A DNA stretch of 9,986 nucleotides from NCBI GenBank assembly GCA_964512305.1, contig CAZEIW010000199.1, positions 1 through 9,986 on the forward strand, given 5' to 3'. Under the pieces are notes generated by a model. It did no database searches and was not told the origin of the DNA. It saw nothing but the letters and a program-made list of their open reading frames with translations. The stretch comes from CAZEIW01 sp964512305. Its GTDB lineage: Bacteria; Pseudomonadota; Gammaproteobacteria; Burkholderiales; Burkholderiaceae_F. A program made the translations under genes and the position numbers. Shown here piece after piece: positions 1-7,226 of the stretch (positions within the stretch are counted from its first letter, which is position 1; every line of letters starts with the position of its first letter).

Positions 1-120
1 GATCTGCGGCAGCGCCGATTGCGGCAGCTGTCGGTACGCGACGAGCCCCGCCAGAAGCACCGCGATCATCAGCAGCGACGTCGCCACCGGGCGCAGGATG
101 AACTGGCGGGAGGGGTTCAT
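1..120 (-). CDS. mdtB: RND multidrug efflux permease, MdtB-like, N-terminal 40 codons (cut by window edge)
   Basis: The first 40 codons of a gene that runs off the left edge. The translation starts MNPSRQFILRPVATSLLM and continues through a hydrophobic stretch (about residues 13-28) to RQLPQSALPQI. This is the hallmark start of RND inner-membrane pumps: a short cytoplasmic head with F-I-x-R-P-V-A-T, the first transmembrane helix, then the L-P-x-x-x-L-P turn into the periplasmic domain. The wording is closer to E. coli MdtB than to MdtC or AcrB. Such pumps use the proton gradient to export drugs, bile salts or metabolites through an adaptor and an outer-membrane channel. The ATG at 120-118 has only a poor Shine-Dalgarno sequence. 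The MdtA-like adaptor lies upstream on the same strand, but 346 nt away, which is unusually far for this operon type. The family is secure; the paralogue assignment rests on 40 residues. Confidence 0.85.
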   Translation of the reverse strand, partial: MNPSRQFILRPVATSLLMIAVLLAGLVAYRQLPQSALPQI

Positions 121-466
121 GCGGGGAGCTCGGCAGCGCGGTCAGTCGCCGTCATCGGCGGGCGTAGGTCCCCGCGATGCGCAGGCGCGCATCGCGGGTG
201 CTTCGTCGCGCGCCGACGTGGATGGCCGGGACAAGCCCGGCCATGACGCCTGCAAAGGCGATCGCCGTGAAGTGTGTCATCCCCGGGCGAAGTCCCGGGG
301 ATCCACGTCGGGGTGAAACACGGACGCTTCGTCGTGCGCCGACTCTCGGGGCAGGCGCCTGCGGGCAGGCGCGGATGGCCGGCGCACTTGTCAAAATGCG
401 GCCCGGCCATGACGCCCGCGAGGTGCAGTCCGCCAACGTTCACTCACTCAACGCACCGGCCTTCGT
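121..466. repeat. REP-like palindrome cluster in the mdtA-mdtB gap
   Basis: This 346-bp non-coding gap holds several related hairpins. At 222-244 ATGGCCGGG and CCCGGCCAT form a perfect 9-bp stem with a 5-nt loop. At 279-302 ATCCCCGGG and CCCGGGGAT form a perfect 9-bp stem with a 6-nt loop. At 375-410 ATGGCCGG and CCGGCCAT enclose 20 nt. The first two hairpins face each other: CCGACGTGGAT at 213-223 is repeated inverted as ATCCACGTCGG at 301-311. An 18-nt segment at 200-217 recurs at 326-343 with one mismatch, giving a direct period of 126 nt. GCAGGCGCCTGC at 351-362 is a perfect 12-bp palindrome, and its first 8 bases recur at 365-372. Paired inverted GC-rich hairpins with a conserved flank resemble REP/BIME or REPIN elements of proteobacteria. 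I see no credible gene here. Confidence 0.7.
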
Positions 467-1792
467 TCATTTCGCCTTCGGGTCGACGGCCGTGGTGCCC
501 TTTGGCGCATCGGTCGCGACCTTGGCCGCCCCCGGGCGCGCATTCGGCCTGGCGGCGTCGGCGGCGCCGCGGGCGGCCGGACGAGAAGGATCGATCACTT
601 CGACCTTGGCGCCGTCGCGCAGCTTGTCGGCGCCGTCGACCACGACCTGCTCGCCGACGGACACGCCGGTGAGCACTTCGATCCGGTCCCCGTCGGTGGC
701 GCCCAGCTTCAGCGGCCGCATCTGCACGGTGTCGCCGCTGCCGATCACGTAGGCGTACAAGCCCGGCGCGCCGCGCTGCACGGCGGCCGACGGAATCGTC
801 AGCGCATGGGGCAGCGTGTCCAGGTGCAGCCGGACGTTGACGAACTGATTCGGAAACAGCGTGCCGTCGCGGTTCGGGAACTCGGCCTTCAGTTTGACCG
901 TTCCGGTCGTGGTGTCGATCAGGTTGTCCACCGTCAGGAGCCGCCCGGTGCCGAGCAGCGTCTGCCCGTCGCGGTCGAACGCGTCCACCGCCAGGCGCGC
1001 GCCGGCGCGCAGGCGGCCGAGCACGCCGGGCAGCGAATCCTGCGGGATCGGGAAGATCACCGCGATCGGCTGCACCTCGGTGATCACCACCAGTCCACCC
1101 GCATCTGCGGCGTGAACAATGTTGCCGGCGTCGACCTGGCGCAGCCCCACGCGCCCGCCCACCGGGGCCGTGACGCGCGTGTACGACAGCTGAAGCTGCG
1201 CGCTCGCGACCTGCGCCTTGTCGGCGTCGACCGTGCCTTGCAGCTGGCGCACCAGCGCTTCCTGCGTGTCGAACTGCTGCTTCGGGATCGAGTCGTCGGC
1301 GGTCAGGCCGCGATAGCGCTCCAGGTCGAGATGCGCGTTCTGCAACTGCGCCTGGTCGCGCTCGAGCTGTGCCTTGGCGCTGTCAAGCTGGACCTGGAAC
1401 GGCCGCGGATCGATCAGCGCCAGCAGGTCGCCCGCCTTGACGAGCTGTCCTTCCGTGAAGGCGACCTGCGTCAGCTCGCCGTCGACACGCACCCGGACCG
1501 TCACCGTGTTGCGGGCCGTCGCCGTTCCAAGGGCAGTCAGCGTCAGCGCGAGGGGTTGCAAGGTCGCCGGCTGCACCATCACCGAAACGGGGCGTGCGGC
1601 CGCGTCGCCGCCGGGACCTTTCTTCGTGCCCGCCGACGGCGCGCGAGGCGTCGCGTCAGAGATCCACCAGGCGCCGACGCCCGCGAGCGCGACCCCCGCC
1701 ACCAGCACGGCAGCCCACCAGCGCCCTCTCGATCGCGCCGGTCGCGCTTGGCTCCGGTTGGTGTCCGGGTCGGGCAGGTCGGTGCGATTCAT
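467..1792 (-). CDS. mdtA: RND efflux periplasmic adaptor (membrane fusion protein), MdtA-like
   Basis: A 441-residue adaptor that links an RND pump to an outer-membrane channel. Residues 25-44 form one hydrophobic N-terminal membrane anchor, preceded by an Arg-rich cytoplasmic head. A beta-barrel/lipoyl segment (about 70-135) includes LGTATARNTVTVRVRVDGEL and VKAGDLLALIDPRPF. A helical hairpin follows (about 135-200, with Gln/Ala/Leu repeats), then the second lipoyl half with YTRVTAPVGGRVGLRQVDAG (204-223). The C-terminal barrel and membrane-proximal domain contain DTTTGTVKLKAEFPN and FPNQFVNVRL. This is the MdtA/HlyD pattern, and the length is close to the family norm of about 415. I start at ATG 1792-1790; the frame stays open 39 codons further upstream, but that extension is Arg-rich and looks like translated spacer. 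The tail (about 401-441) is Ala/Pro-rich and low complexity. The MdtB-like permease follows after the repeat-bearing gap. Confidence 0.9.
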   Translation of the reverse strand: MNRTDLPDPDTNRSQARPARSRGRWWAAVLVAGVALAGVGAWWISDATPRAPSAGTKKGPGGDAAARPVSVMVQPATLQPLALTLTALGTATARNTVTVRVRVDGELTQVAFTEGQLVKAGDLLALIDPRPFQVQLDSAKAQLERDQAQLQNAHLDLERYRGLTADDSIPKQQFDTQEALVRQLQGTVDADKAQVASAQLQLSYTRVTAPVGGRVGLRQVDAGNIVHAADAGGLVVITEVQPIAVIFPIPQDSLPGVLGRLRAGARLAVDAFDRDGQTLLGTGRLLTVDNLIDTTTGTVKLKAEFPNRDGTLFPNQFVNVRLHLDTLPHALTIPSAAVQRGAPGLYAYVIGSGDTVQMRPLKLGATDGDRIEVLTGVSVGEQVVVDGADKLRDGAKVEVIDPSRPAARGAADAARPNARPGAAKVATDAPKGTTAVDPKAK

Positions 1793-2218
1793 CGGAGCGT
1801 TCCGGAAATCGGTCCTTGGTCGGTTCGATCGGACATGCCGGGCGTGGCCAGCCTTGCCGCCGCGCGGCGAAGCGCCAGCCGTCGCCCTGGCGCGCCTGGC
1901 CACGCGCACGGTCCGGTGTCGGAGCCGGTCGGTCTTGTCCGCGCTCCGGCCGTCGCAGCGGGCGGGCCGGTCGTGCGGCCGTGCGAATTATCGCAGGCGA
2001 CTCGCCTTCGGCGCCCGTTCTGCCCCCGAAAACCCGCTCCTTCCCGGCCGTTCGCCGACCCGGTCGTTCGCGTGACACCCGGTTCTCGACTGCGAGCCCG
2101 CGATATGTGTCATCTTGTATCGAAATTGTGTCGATGCGCACGCCTCCCCCGGCGCCGGGCGACCGGACCGGCCGATCGGTCGCGGCCGACGCGCGCGGCA
2201 AGGCGCGCCGGCGATGAA
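1793..2218. other. 426-bp intergenic region upstream of the mdtA-like gene
   Basis: No gene is convincing on either strand. This region should carry the promoter of the mdtA-like gene. It contains an AT-richer patch at about 2103-2135, unusual in this GC-rich window, but I cannot place a convincing -35/-10 pair. CCCGGCGCCGGG at 2148-2159 is a perfect 12-bp palindrome. It lies about 60 nt past the stop codon of the exported-protein gene and could be part of a terminator, although no T-run follows. Open frames crossing the region are rich in Arg, Pro and Ala and lack family motifs, as expected for chance frames in high-GC DNA. Confidence 0.4.
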
Positions 2219-2710
2219 TCAGGGCGTTGCAGGTGTCGCCGGGACCGCGCGCCAGCCGCCCGGGCAGGACTGCACATAGGGGTAGTAGCCCTTCGCGTTG
2301 TCGCAGTAATACCAGTACTGCGCGGGCGGCGGAACGCTGGCAGCAGGGGCCGCCGGCGCAGGCGTGACGACGACCGGCGGCACATACGGATCCGGGTAGG
2401 GATAGATCGGCTGCGGATAGAGGAACCACAGGCCGCCCGCCACCCACCACCAGCCATAGCGTCCGTCGTGGTGCCTGCGCTCCCAGTGGCCTTCGCGCCA
2501 GAGCGGGTAGTCGCGTTCATGGAAGCTGCGGATGTCGCCGTGCCAGACTTCGTGGCCGCCGCGGCCGTGGCCGACGTCTCGGCCCCAATCACGGCCTCCT
2601 TCCCGTCCGCCGTGATCGCGGTCCGCCAGCGCAGGCAGCGCCGACCCCATCGCGATAAGCGCAACCGCCGCGATCGACGCGGTGCGCAAGGTTGAGCGTG
2701 GGCGATTCAT
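2219..2710 (-). CDS. Small exported protein, Tyr/Trp/Pro-rich, unknown function
   Basis: A 163-residue protein with a clear Sec signal peptide: a basic start (MNRPRSTLR), a hydrophobic core (about 11-24) and a likely signal peptidase I site after ALPALA at residue 29. The mature protein begins with a His/Gly/Arg/Asp-rich segment (30-85). A Trp/Tyr-rich stretch (86-105) and a Pro/Ala/Val linker (106-130) follow. The C-terminal block has QYWYYC (Cys136) and YYPYVQSCPGGWRAVP (Cys149). The two cysteines and the Y-Y-P-Y-V-x-x-C-x-x-G-W pattern recur in short uncharacterised exported proteins of Burkholderiales; this is from memory of the family and no function is known to me. A good Shine-Dalgarno sequence (AAGAGGA) precedes the ATG at 2710. 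It sits on the same strand between the two efflux loci, with 167 nt to the emrB-like gene and 426 nt to the mdtA-like gene, so it may be its own unit. Confidence 0.75.
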   Translation of the reverse strand: MNRPRSTLRTASIAAVALIAMGSALPALADRDHGGREGGRDWGRDVGHGRGGHEVWHGDIRSFHERDYPLWREGHWERRHHDGRYGWWWVAGGLWFLYPQPIYPYPDPYVPPVVVTPAPAAPAASVPPPAQYWYYCDNAKGYYPYVQSCPGGWRAVPATPATP

Positions 2711-2877
2711 CGTGGGTCCTCTTGTGCGAAGCGGTTGGAGCGTCCGGTCAGGTTACGCGCTTGCGCGCGCCTCGATCCGGACTCTCTGATTCGACGCACC
2801 GCATCGGGCGCGGTTCCCGGGCGACTGTGACAGGACGTTTCGCGCGGCTGCGACACGCAACTGCGGCCCGCGCCGGA

Positions 2878-4473
2878 TCAATGCGCGTCGCTGACCGCGG
2901 CCGCGCCGGCGCGCATCGGTTTCGGCTTGGCAATCCAGATCACCAGCACCAGGACCAGGAACAGGCACGCGGCACCGAAGAACAGTTCGTCCGCGGACAA
3001 GGTATACGCCTGCTGGTCGATCAGGCGGTTGATCAGGGCCAAGCCCTGATCGCGCGGCATCCCCTGGCCGGACAGCTGCGACAGGGTGGACTGGGGCGTG
3101 AACGAGTAGGCGTCGATGCGTTCGGCCAGTTGCGAATGATGCAGCTGCGCACGGCTGTCCCACAGCGTCGTGGTGACCGAAGTGCCGAACGCGCCGGCGG
3201 TCATGCGGAAGAAGTTCGACAGCCCCGAGGCCGCCGGGATCCTCTCGGGCGGCAATCCCGACAGCAGGATCGTGGTGAGCGGCACGAACATGAACGCCAC
3301 CGCGACGCCCTGCAGCACCGCCGGGAAGACGATGGTCCAGTAGTCCGTGTCCGTCGTGAAAAGCGACCTCATGTACAGCACGACGGCGAAGAAGACGAAC
3401 GAGAGCGAGGCCATCGCGCGCGGATCGTAGCGATTGACGTTCCGGCCCACCCAGGGCGCGAGCACGATCGCGAGGAAGCCGACCGGCGCAAGCGCGAAGC
3501 CCGCGTCGGTCGCGGTATAGCCCATGAACTGCTGCAGCCACAGCGGGATCAGCACCACGTTGCCGAAGAACAGCCCGTAGGCGAGCGCGAGCGAGCCCGC
3601 GCCGACCGCGAAGTTGCGGCGCTTGAAGAGCGACAGATCGACCACCGGGTGGGCCTCGGTCAGCTCCCAGATCAGGAAGAACACGAAGCCCACCAGCGCG
3701 ATCACGCCCAGCGCGACGATCTCGCGCGAGGCGAACCAGTCGAGCTCGCGCCCCTTGTCGAGCATGATCTGCATCGTGCCGACCCACAGCACCAGCAGCG
3801 CGAGCCCGACGAAATCCACCGGCAGCTTGCGCGTCGTCGACTCGCGGCGGTGGTACACGGTCCAGGTCGCCCAGGCGGCGATCACGCCGACCGGGATGTT
3901 GATGTAGAAGATCCAGGGCCAGGACAGGTTGTCGGAGATCCAGCCGCCTAGCGGCGGGCCGACGATGGGCGCCACCAGCGTGGTCACCGCCCACAGCGCC
4001 AGCGCGGTGCCGGCGCGCGCCGACGGATAGCTCGACAGCAGCAGCGATTGCGACAACGGGATCATCGGTCCGGCCACCGCGCCCTGCAGCACGCGAAACG
4101 CGATCAGCGCCTGCAGGTTCGGGGACAGGCCGCACAGCAGCGAGGCGATCGTGAACAGCAGGGTCGCGGTCAGGAACACCCGCACCTGCCCGAACCGCTG
4201 CGCCAGCCACCCGGACAGAGGCACCGAGATCGCGTTGGCCACCGCGAACGACGTGATCACCCAGGTGCCCTGGGTCGGACTGACGCCGTTGTCGCCGGAG
4301 ATCGCCGGGATCGACACGTTGGCGATCGACGTGTCGAGCACGTTCATGAAGGTGGCGAGCGACAGCGCGACCGTCCCGACGAACAGCTCCACGCCGCGCA
4401 GCGGCGGCGGAACCGCCGGCGCGGGTGCCGGCGCGGCAGGCGCCGCGCCGCGCTCGTCGGGCGAAGAGCTCAT
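2878..4473 (-). CDS. emrB: EmrB/QacA-type MFS multidrug transporter (DHA2, 14 helices)
   Basis: A 531-residue inner-membrane proton/drug antiporter, matching the roughly 510-residue EmrB family. After an Ala/Pro-rich cytoplasmic head (1-25), helix 1 carries FMNVLDTSIANVSIPAI (about 42-58), the DHA2 motif with its membrane-embedded Asp. GWLAQRFGQVRVF (88-100) is MFS motif A, and GPPLGGWISDNLSWPWIFYI (172-191) is the family's motif C region, including the W-x-W-I-F-x-I-N signature. Many further hydrophobic segments follow, in keeping with 14 helices. The ATG overlaps the stop codon of the emrA-like gene by 4 nt (4470-4473), which implies translational coupling and equal output of the two partners. 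It probably exports hydrophobic drugs or weak acids into the EmrA/outer-membrane conduit. The substrate cannot be read from sequence. It is the last gene of the marR-OMF-emrA-emrB operon. Confidence 0.95.
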   Translation of the reverse strand: MSSSPDERGAAPAAPAPAPAVPPPLRGVELFVGTVALSLATFMNVLDTSIANVSIPAISGDNGVSPTQGTWVITSFAVANAISVPLSGWLAQRFGQVRVFLTATLLFTIASLLCGLSPNLQALIAFRVLQGAVAGPMIPLSQSLLLSSYPSARAGTALALWAVTTLVAPIVGPPLGGWISDNLSWPWIFYINIPVGVIAAWATWTVYHRRESTTRKLPVDFVGLALLVLWVGTMQIMLDKGRELDWFASREIVALGVIALVGFVFFLIWELTEAHPVVDLSLFKRRNFAVGAGSLALAYGLFFGNVVLIPLWLQQFMGYTATDAGFALAPVGFLAIVLAPWVGRNVNRYDPRAMASLSFVFFAVVLYMRSLFTTDTDYWTIVFPAVLQGVAVAFMFVPLTTILLSGLPPERIPAASGLSNFFRMTAGAFGTSVTTTLWDSRAQLHHSQLAERIDAYSFTPQSTLSQLSGQGMPRDQGLALINRLIDQQAYTLSADELFFGAACLFLVLVLVIWIAKPKPMRAGAAAVSDAH

Positions 4474-5723
4474 CGATGCACCAGCTTCAGTCCGGAGCCC
4501 GACGAAGCGATCGCATGTCCGCCGTTCTTCACGATGATGCGATCCACCAGCGCATCGGCCTCGTGCTCGAACCCGTCATAGACGTCGGTGCGGTCGACGT
4601 TGGCGACCGGCATCGGCGTCGCAGCCGACGACCCGCCCGCCGCGGCGACCGTGTGCGCAGCCACCGGGCTGCCGCGGGTGTCGTGCACGTCGACGGTGAC
4701 TCGCATCGACAGGCCGACCCGCAGCGGATGCTGCTTGACCTCCGCCGGATCGAGCTCGATGCGGACCGGCACGCGCTGCACGACCTTGATCCAGTTGCCG
4801 GTCGCGTTCTGCGCCGGCAGCAGCGCGAACGCCGAGCCGGTCCCGGCGCCCAGGCCGGCGACCCGCCCGTGAAAGCGCGCCGAGCTGCCGTAGACGTCGG
4901 CGGTCAGCGTCACCGGCTGGCCAATGCGCATGCTGCCGAGCTGAACCTCCTTGAAATTGGCATCGACCCACAGGTCGTCGAGTGGAATCACCGCCATCAG
5001 CGGCGCGCCCGGCTGCACGCGCTGGCCGACCTGGACGGCGCGCTTGGCGATCTGCCCCCCGACCGGCGCGACGATCTCGCCGCGCCGCGCGGTCAGAAAC
5101 GCGTCGCGCACCCGCGCCGCCGCCGCCAGCACGTTCGGGTGCTTCTCGAGCGACGTTCCGGCCGTGTACGACAGGTTCGAGCGCAGCTGCTCGCGGGCGC
5201 TCTGCAGCGCCGCCTCGGCCGCGGCGACCGCGAGCTCGGCGTGCCGGATTTCCTCGCGCGAGACGGCGCCGGTGCCGGCGACCGATCGGCGCCGGGCGAG
5301 GTCGTCCTGGGCGCGCGCCAGTTCGGCCTCGCGCAGCGCCACGTTGGCCTGCAGCACGTCGTTGTTCGCATAAAGGGTGCGCGTCTGCCGCACCGCCTGC
5401 GCGAGCTGCGCCTCGCTCTGCGCGAGCTCGATGCGCGAATCGGCGGGGTCGAGACGTACCAGCATCTGGCCGGGCGCGACGACGTCGGTGTCGTCGGCGC
5501 CGACCGCGACGACCGTGCCGCCGACCTGCGGCGTGATCTGCACCACGTGCCCGCCGACGTAGGCGTCGTCCGTGTCCTCGTAGTAGCGTGCGACCAGCAT
5601 CCAGTACACACCGGCCCCGATCGCGGCGGCGAGCAGGATCAGCGACGCCAGGATCAGCGCCGGACGGCGGATCTGTCCGCTGGCGCGAAAGCGTTGTGCG
5701 AGCGTGTTTTCGGATCGATTCAC
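4470..5723 (-). CDS. emrA: EmrA/HlyD-type membrane fusion protein
   Basis: A 417-residue periplasmic adaptor for the EmrB-like pump. One transmembrane anchor (about 21-44) is followed by DTDDAYVGGHVVQITPQVGG (50-69), the classic EmrA signature at the start of the lipoyl/barrel domain. VVAPGQMLVRLDPADSRIEL (81-100) is the first lipoyl half. A long coiled hairpin of Ala/Leu/Gln/Arg repeats follows (about 100-210), then IVAPVGGQIAKRAVQVGQRV (217-236) and LWVDANFKEVQLGSMRIGQP (251-270). The start is GTG at 5723-5721: it is preceded by GAGGAG about 7 nt upstream, and the TM anchor begins just after it. An ATG-only annotation would miss this start. The same frame stays open well upstream, but there it is only a shadow of the outer-membrane factor gene. 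The gene begins 17 nt after that gene's stop. The tail (about 350-417) is longer and less conserved than in E. coli EmrA. Confidence 0.93.
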   Translation of the reverse strand: MNRSENTLAQRFRASGQIRRPALILASLILLAAAIGAGVYWMLVARYYEDTDDAYVGGHVVQITPQVGGTVVAVGADDTDVVAPGQMLVRLDPADSRIELAQSEAQLAQAVRQTRTLYANNDVLQANVALREAELARAQDDLARRRSVAGTGAVSREEIRHAELAVAAAEAALQSAREQLRSNLSYTAGTSLEKHPNVLAAAARVRDAFLTARRGEIVAPVGGQIAKRAVQVGQRVQPGAPLMAVIPLDDLWVDANFKEVQLGSMRIGQPVTLTADVYGSSARFHGRVAGLGAGTGSAFALLPAQNATGNWIKVVQRVPVRIELDPAEVKQHPLRVGLSMRVTVDVHDTRGSPVAAHTVAAAGGSSAATPMPVANVDRTDVYDGFEHEADALVDRIIVKNGGHAIASSGSGLKLVHR

Positions 5724-5740
5724 GTCGGGACTCCTCAGGA

Positions 5741-7222
5741 TCAGCGCGCCGCGAGCGGCTCGGAGGCGGCGCGGAAGCCGCCGCCGAGCGCGCGCGCGAG
5801 CGTCGCGTCGAGTTCTGCAGCGCGCGCGTCGAGATCGAGCTGCACGCGCCGCTGCACGAGCACGTTGGATTCCGCCGTCAGCACGGTCAGGTAGGTGCCG
5901 AGGCCCGCCTTGTAGCGGATCAGCGCCAGGTCGTAGGCCGAAGCGGCCGCGTCCGTGGCCTGGCTCTGCTGCTTGCGCTGGCGCGCGGTCGATGAGACCG
6001 AGACCAGCGTGTCGGAGACCTCGCGCGCGGCCCCCAGCACGGCCACGTCGTACGCGTCGACCGCGGCGTCGGTTTCGGCGCTGCGCGCTTTCAGCTCTGC
6101 CCGCAAGCGCCCGCCGTCGAAGAGCGGCAGATGCACCGCCGGGCCGACCTGCCAGGTTCGGCTGGCGCGCTTGAACAGGTTCTCGACCGACAGCGAGTTG
6201 AGCCCGACCAGCGCCGTGAGATCGACGTTCGGGTAGAAATCCGCGCGCGCGGCGTCGACCTCGCGCAGCGAGGCCAGCACGCGCAGCTGCGCCGCCTCGA
6301 CGTCGGCGCGCCGCGCCAGCAAGTCGGCCGGCAGCGAGGCAGGCGGTGTCAGCGAGGGCGCCGACGGCAGCGCGGCGTCGACCTGGTCGGCTGCCTGCGG
6401 GGGTTGCCCGGCGAGCACCGCCAGCGTGTGGCGCGCCAGCGCGATCTGCTCGTCGGCCTGCTCGAGGTCGACGCGTATCTGCGGAATCGCCCCTTCGGCC
6501 TGGCGCTGCTCGACCAGCGTATCCAGGCCGGCGCCGACGCGCTGCTGGACCAGGTCGAGGATGTCGGCGCGCTGCTTCTCGGTGGCCAGCGCGATCTCGC
6601 GCGAACGCTGCGCGCGTGCGAGGCGGAAGTACGCCTGCGCCACTGCCGCCGCCAGTTCGGCACGCGCGCCGTCGCGATCGGCCGCGGCGGCGCGCGCGCT
6701 CAGCTGCGCCGCCTCGGTGCGCGACTTGAGCCGGCCGAAGAAGTCCAGATGCAGCCCAGCCGAGACGTCGACGTTGTTGATGGTGTGCACCATGCCGCCC
6801 AGCGGGGGCGGGAAGATGCCGGTTTCCGAGAAGCGCTGCGCGGTCGAGTCCGCGCCGAACGCGACGTCGGGTGCCGTTGCCGCACCCGCGGCTTCGTACA
6901 AGGCCTGGGCCTGGGCGACGCGGGTGCCGGCCTCGCGCAGCGTGGGGCTGTCGGCGAGCGCGCGCTCGACCCAGCGCGAGAGCTCGGGGTCGCCATAGGC
7001 GCTCCACCACTGCGCCGACGGCTCGGACGCAGGGGAGGGCGTGGCGGAGAGATCGAGCTTGCCGGCCAGCGCTTGGGCGGAGGGCAGCGTCTCGCGCGGA
7101 CCGATACCGCGATCGCTCGCGCAGCCCGCCAGCAGCGCCGCGGCCGTGATCGCCGGCAGCGCCGCGAGCTTCACAAAGACTTCGGCGGTCCGTCTCGCGA
7201 CGGAGACAAAGGCAGTGTTCAT
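5741..7222 (-). CDS. NodT-family outer-membrane efflux lipoprotein (TolC-like channel)
   Basis: A 493-residue outer-membrane factor, the exit channel of the tripartite pump. The N-terminus is a lipoprotein signal: a hydrophobic stretch followed by LLAGC with the lipidated Cys at residue 34. The mature part has WWSAYGDPELSRWVERAL (about 72-89), typical of the first OEP repeat in NodT/OprM proteins. A long Ala/Arg/Gln-rich helical region comes next, then the second repeat with LPADLLARRADVEAAQLRVL and ADFYPNVDLTALVGLNSLS. GLGTYLTVLTAESNVL lies near the C-terminus. These are standard OprM/NodT landmarks, and the length is normal. The ATG is 4 nt after the regulator's stop, with GGGTGA as a possible ribosome site overlapping that stop, so translation is probably coupled. 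Placing the channel gene ahead of the emrA- and emrB-like genes makes this a self-sufficient tripartite operon, unlike E. coli emrAB, which borrows TolC. Confidence 0.93.
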   Translation of the reverse strand: MNTAFVSVARRTAEVFVKLAALPAITAAALLAGCASDRGIGPRETLPSAQALAGKLDLSATPSPASEPSAQWWSAYGDPELSRWVERALADSPTLREAGTRVAQAQALYEAAGAATAPDVAFGADSTAQRFSETGIFPPPLGGMVHTINNVDVSAGLHLDFFGRLKSRTEAAQLSARAAAADRDGARAELAAAVAQAYFRLARAQRSREIALATEKQRADILDLVQQRVGAGLDTLVEQRQAEGAIPQIRVDLEQADEQIALARHTLAVLAGQPPQAADQVDAALPSAPSLTPPASLPADLLARRADVEAAQLRVLASLREVDAARADFYPNVDLTALVGLNSLSVENLFKRASRTWQVGPAVHLPLFDGGRLRAELKARSAETDAAVDAYDVAVLGAAREVSDTLVSVSSTARQRKQQSQATDAAASAYDLALIRYKAGLGTYLTVLTAESNVLVQRRVQLDLDARAAELDATLARALGGGFRAASEPLAAR

Positions 7223-7226
7223 CGGT

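Noticed and set aside
121..466. The repeat cluster as a CRISPR array
   Set aside because: Repeats are few, palindromic, partly inverted and irregularly spaced, with no set of unique equal-length spacers and no cas genes nearby.
1793..1909. 39-codon upstream extension of the mdtA-like protein
   Set aside because: It is Arg-rich with no membrane or signal character; the ATG at 1792 places the anchor helix at the usual distance.
2103..2135. AT-richer patch as promoter of the mdtA-like gene
   Set aside because: No -35/-10 pair with acceptable spacing and match could be placed, so it is noted only as an intergenic feature.
806..2695. A 629-codon open frame on the plus strand opposite the mdtA-like and exported-protein genes
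   Set aside because: It is antisense to two genes with clear family or signal-peptide features, is dominated by Arg, Ala and Gly, and has no domain motif. Long chance frames are normal in DNA of this GC content.
2692..3951. A 419-codon plus-strand open frame opposite the emrB-like gene
   Set aside because: Its Arg/His/Gln-rich translation has no hydrophobic core or motif and mirrors the codon bias of emrB.
5724..7010. Apparent N-terminal extension of the emrA-like gene, giving an 846-codon fusion
   Set aside because: The upstream part is an out-of-frame reading of the outer-membrane factor gene; a GTG with a strong ribosome site at 5723 explains the real start.
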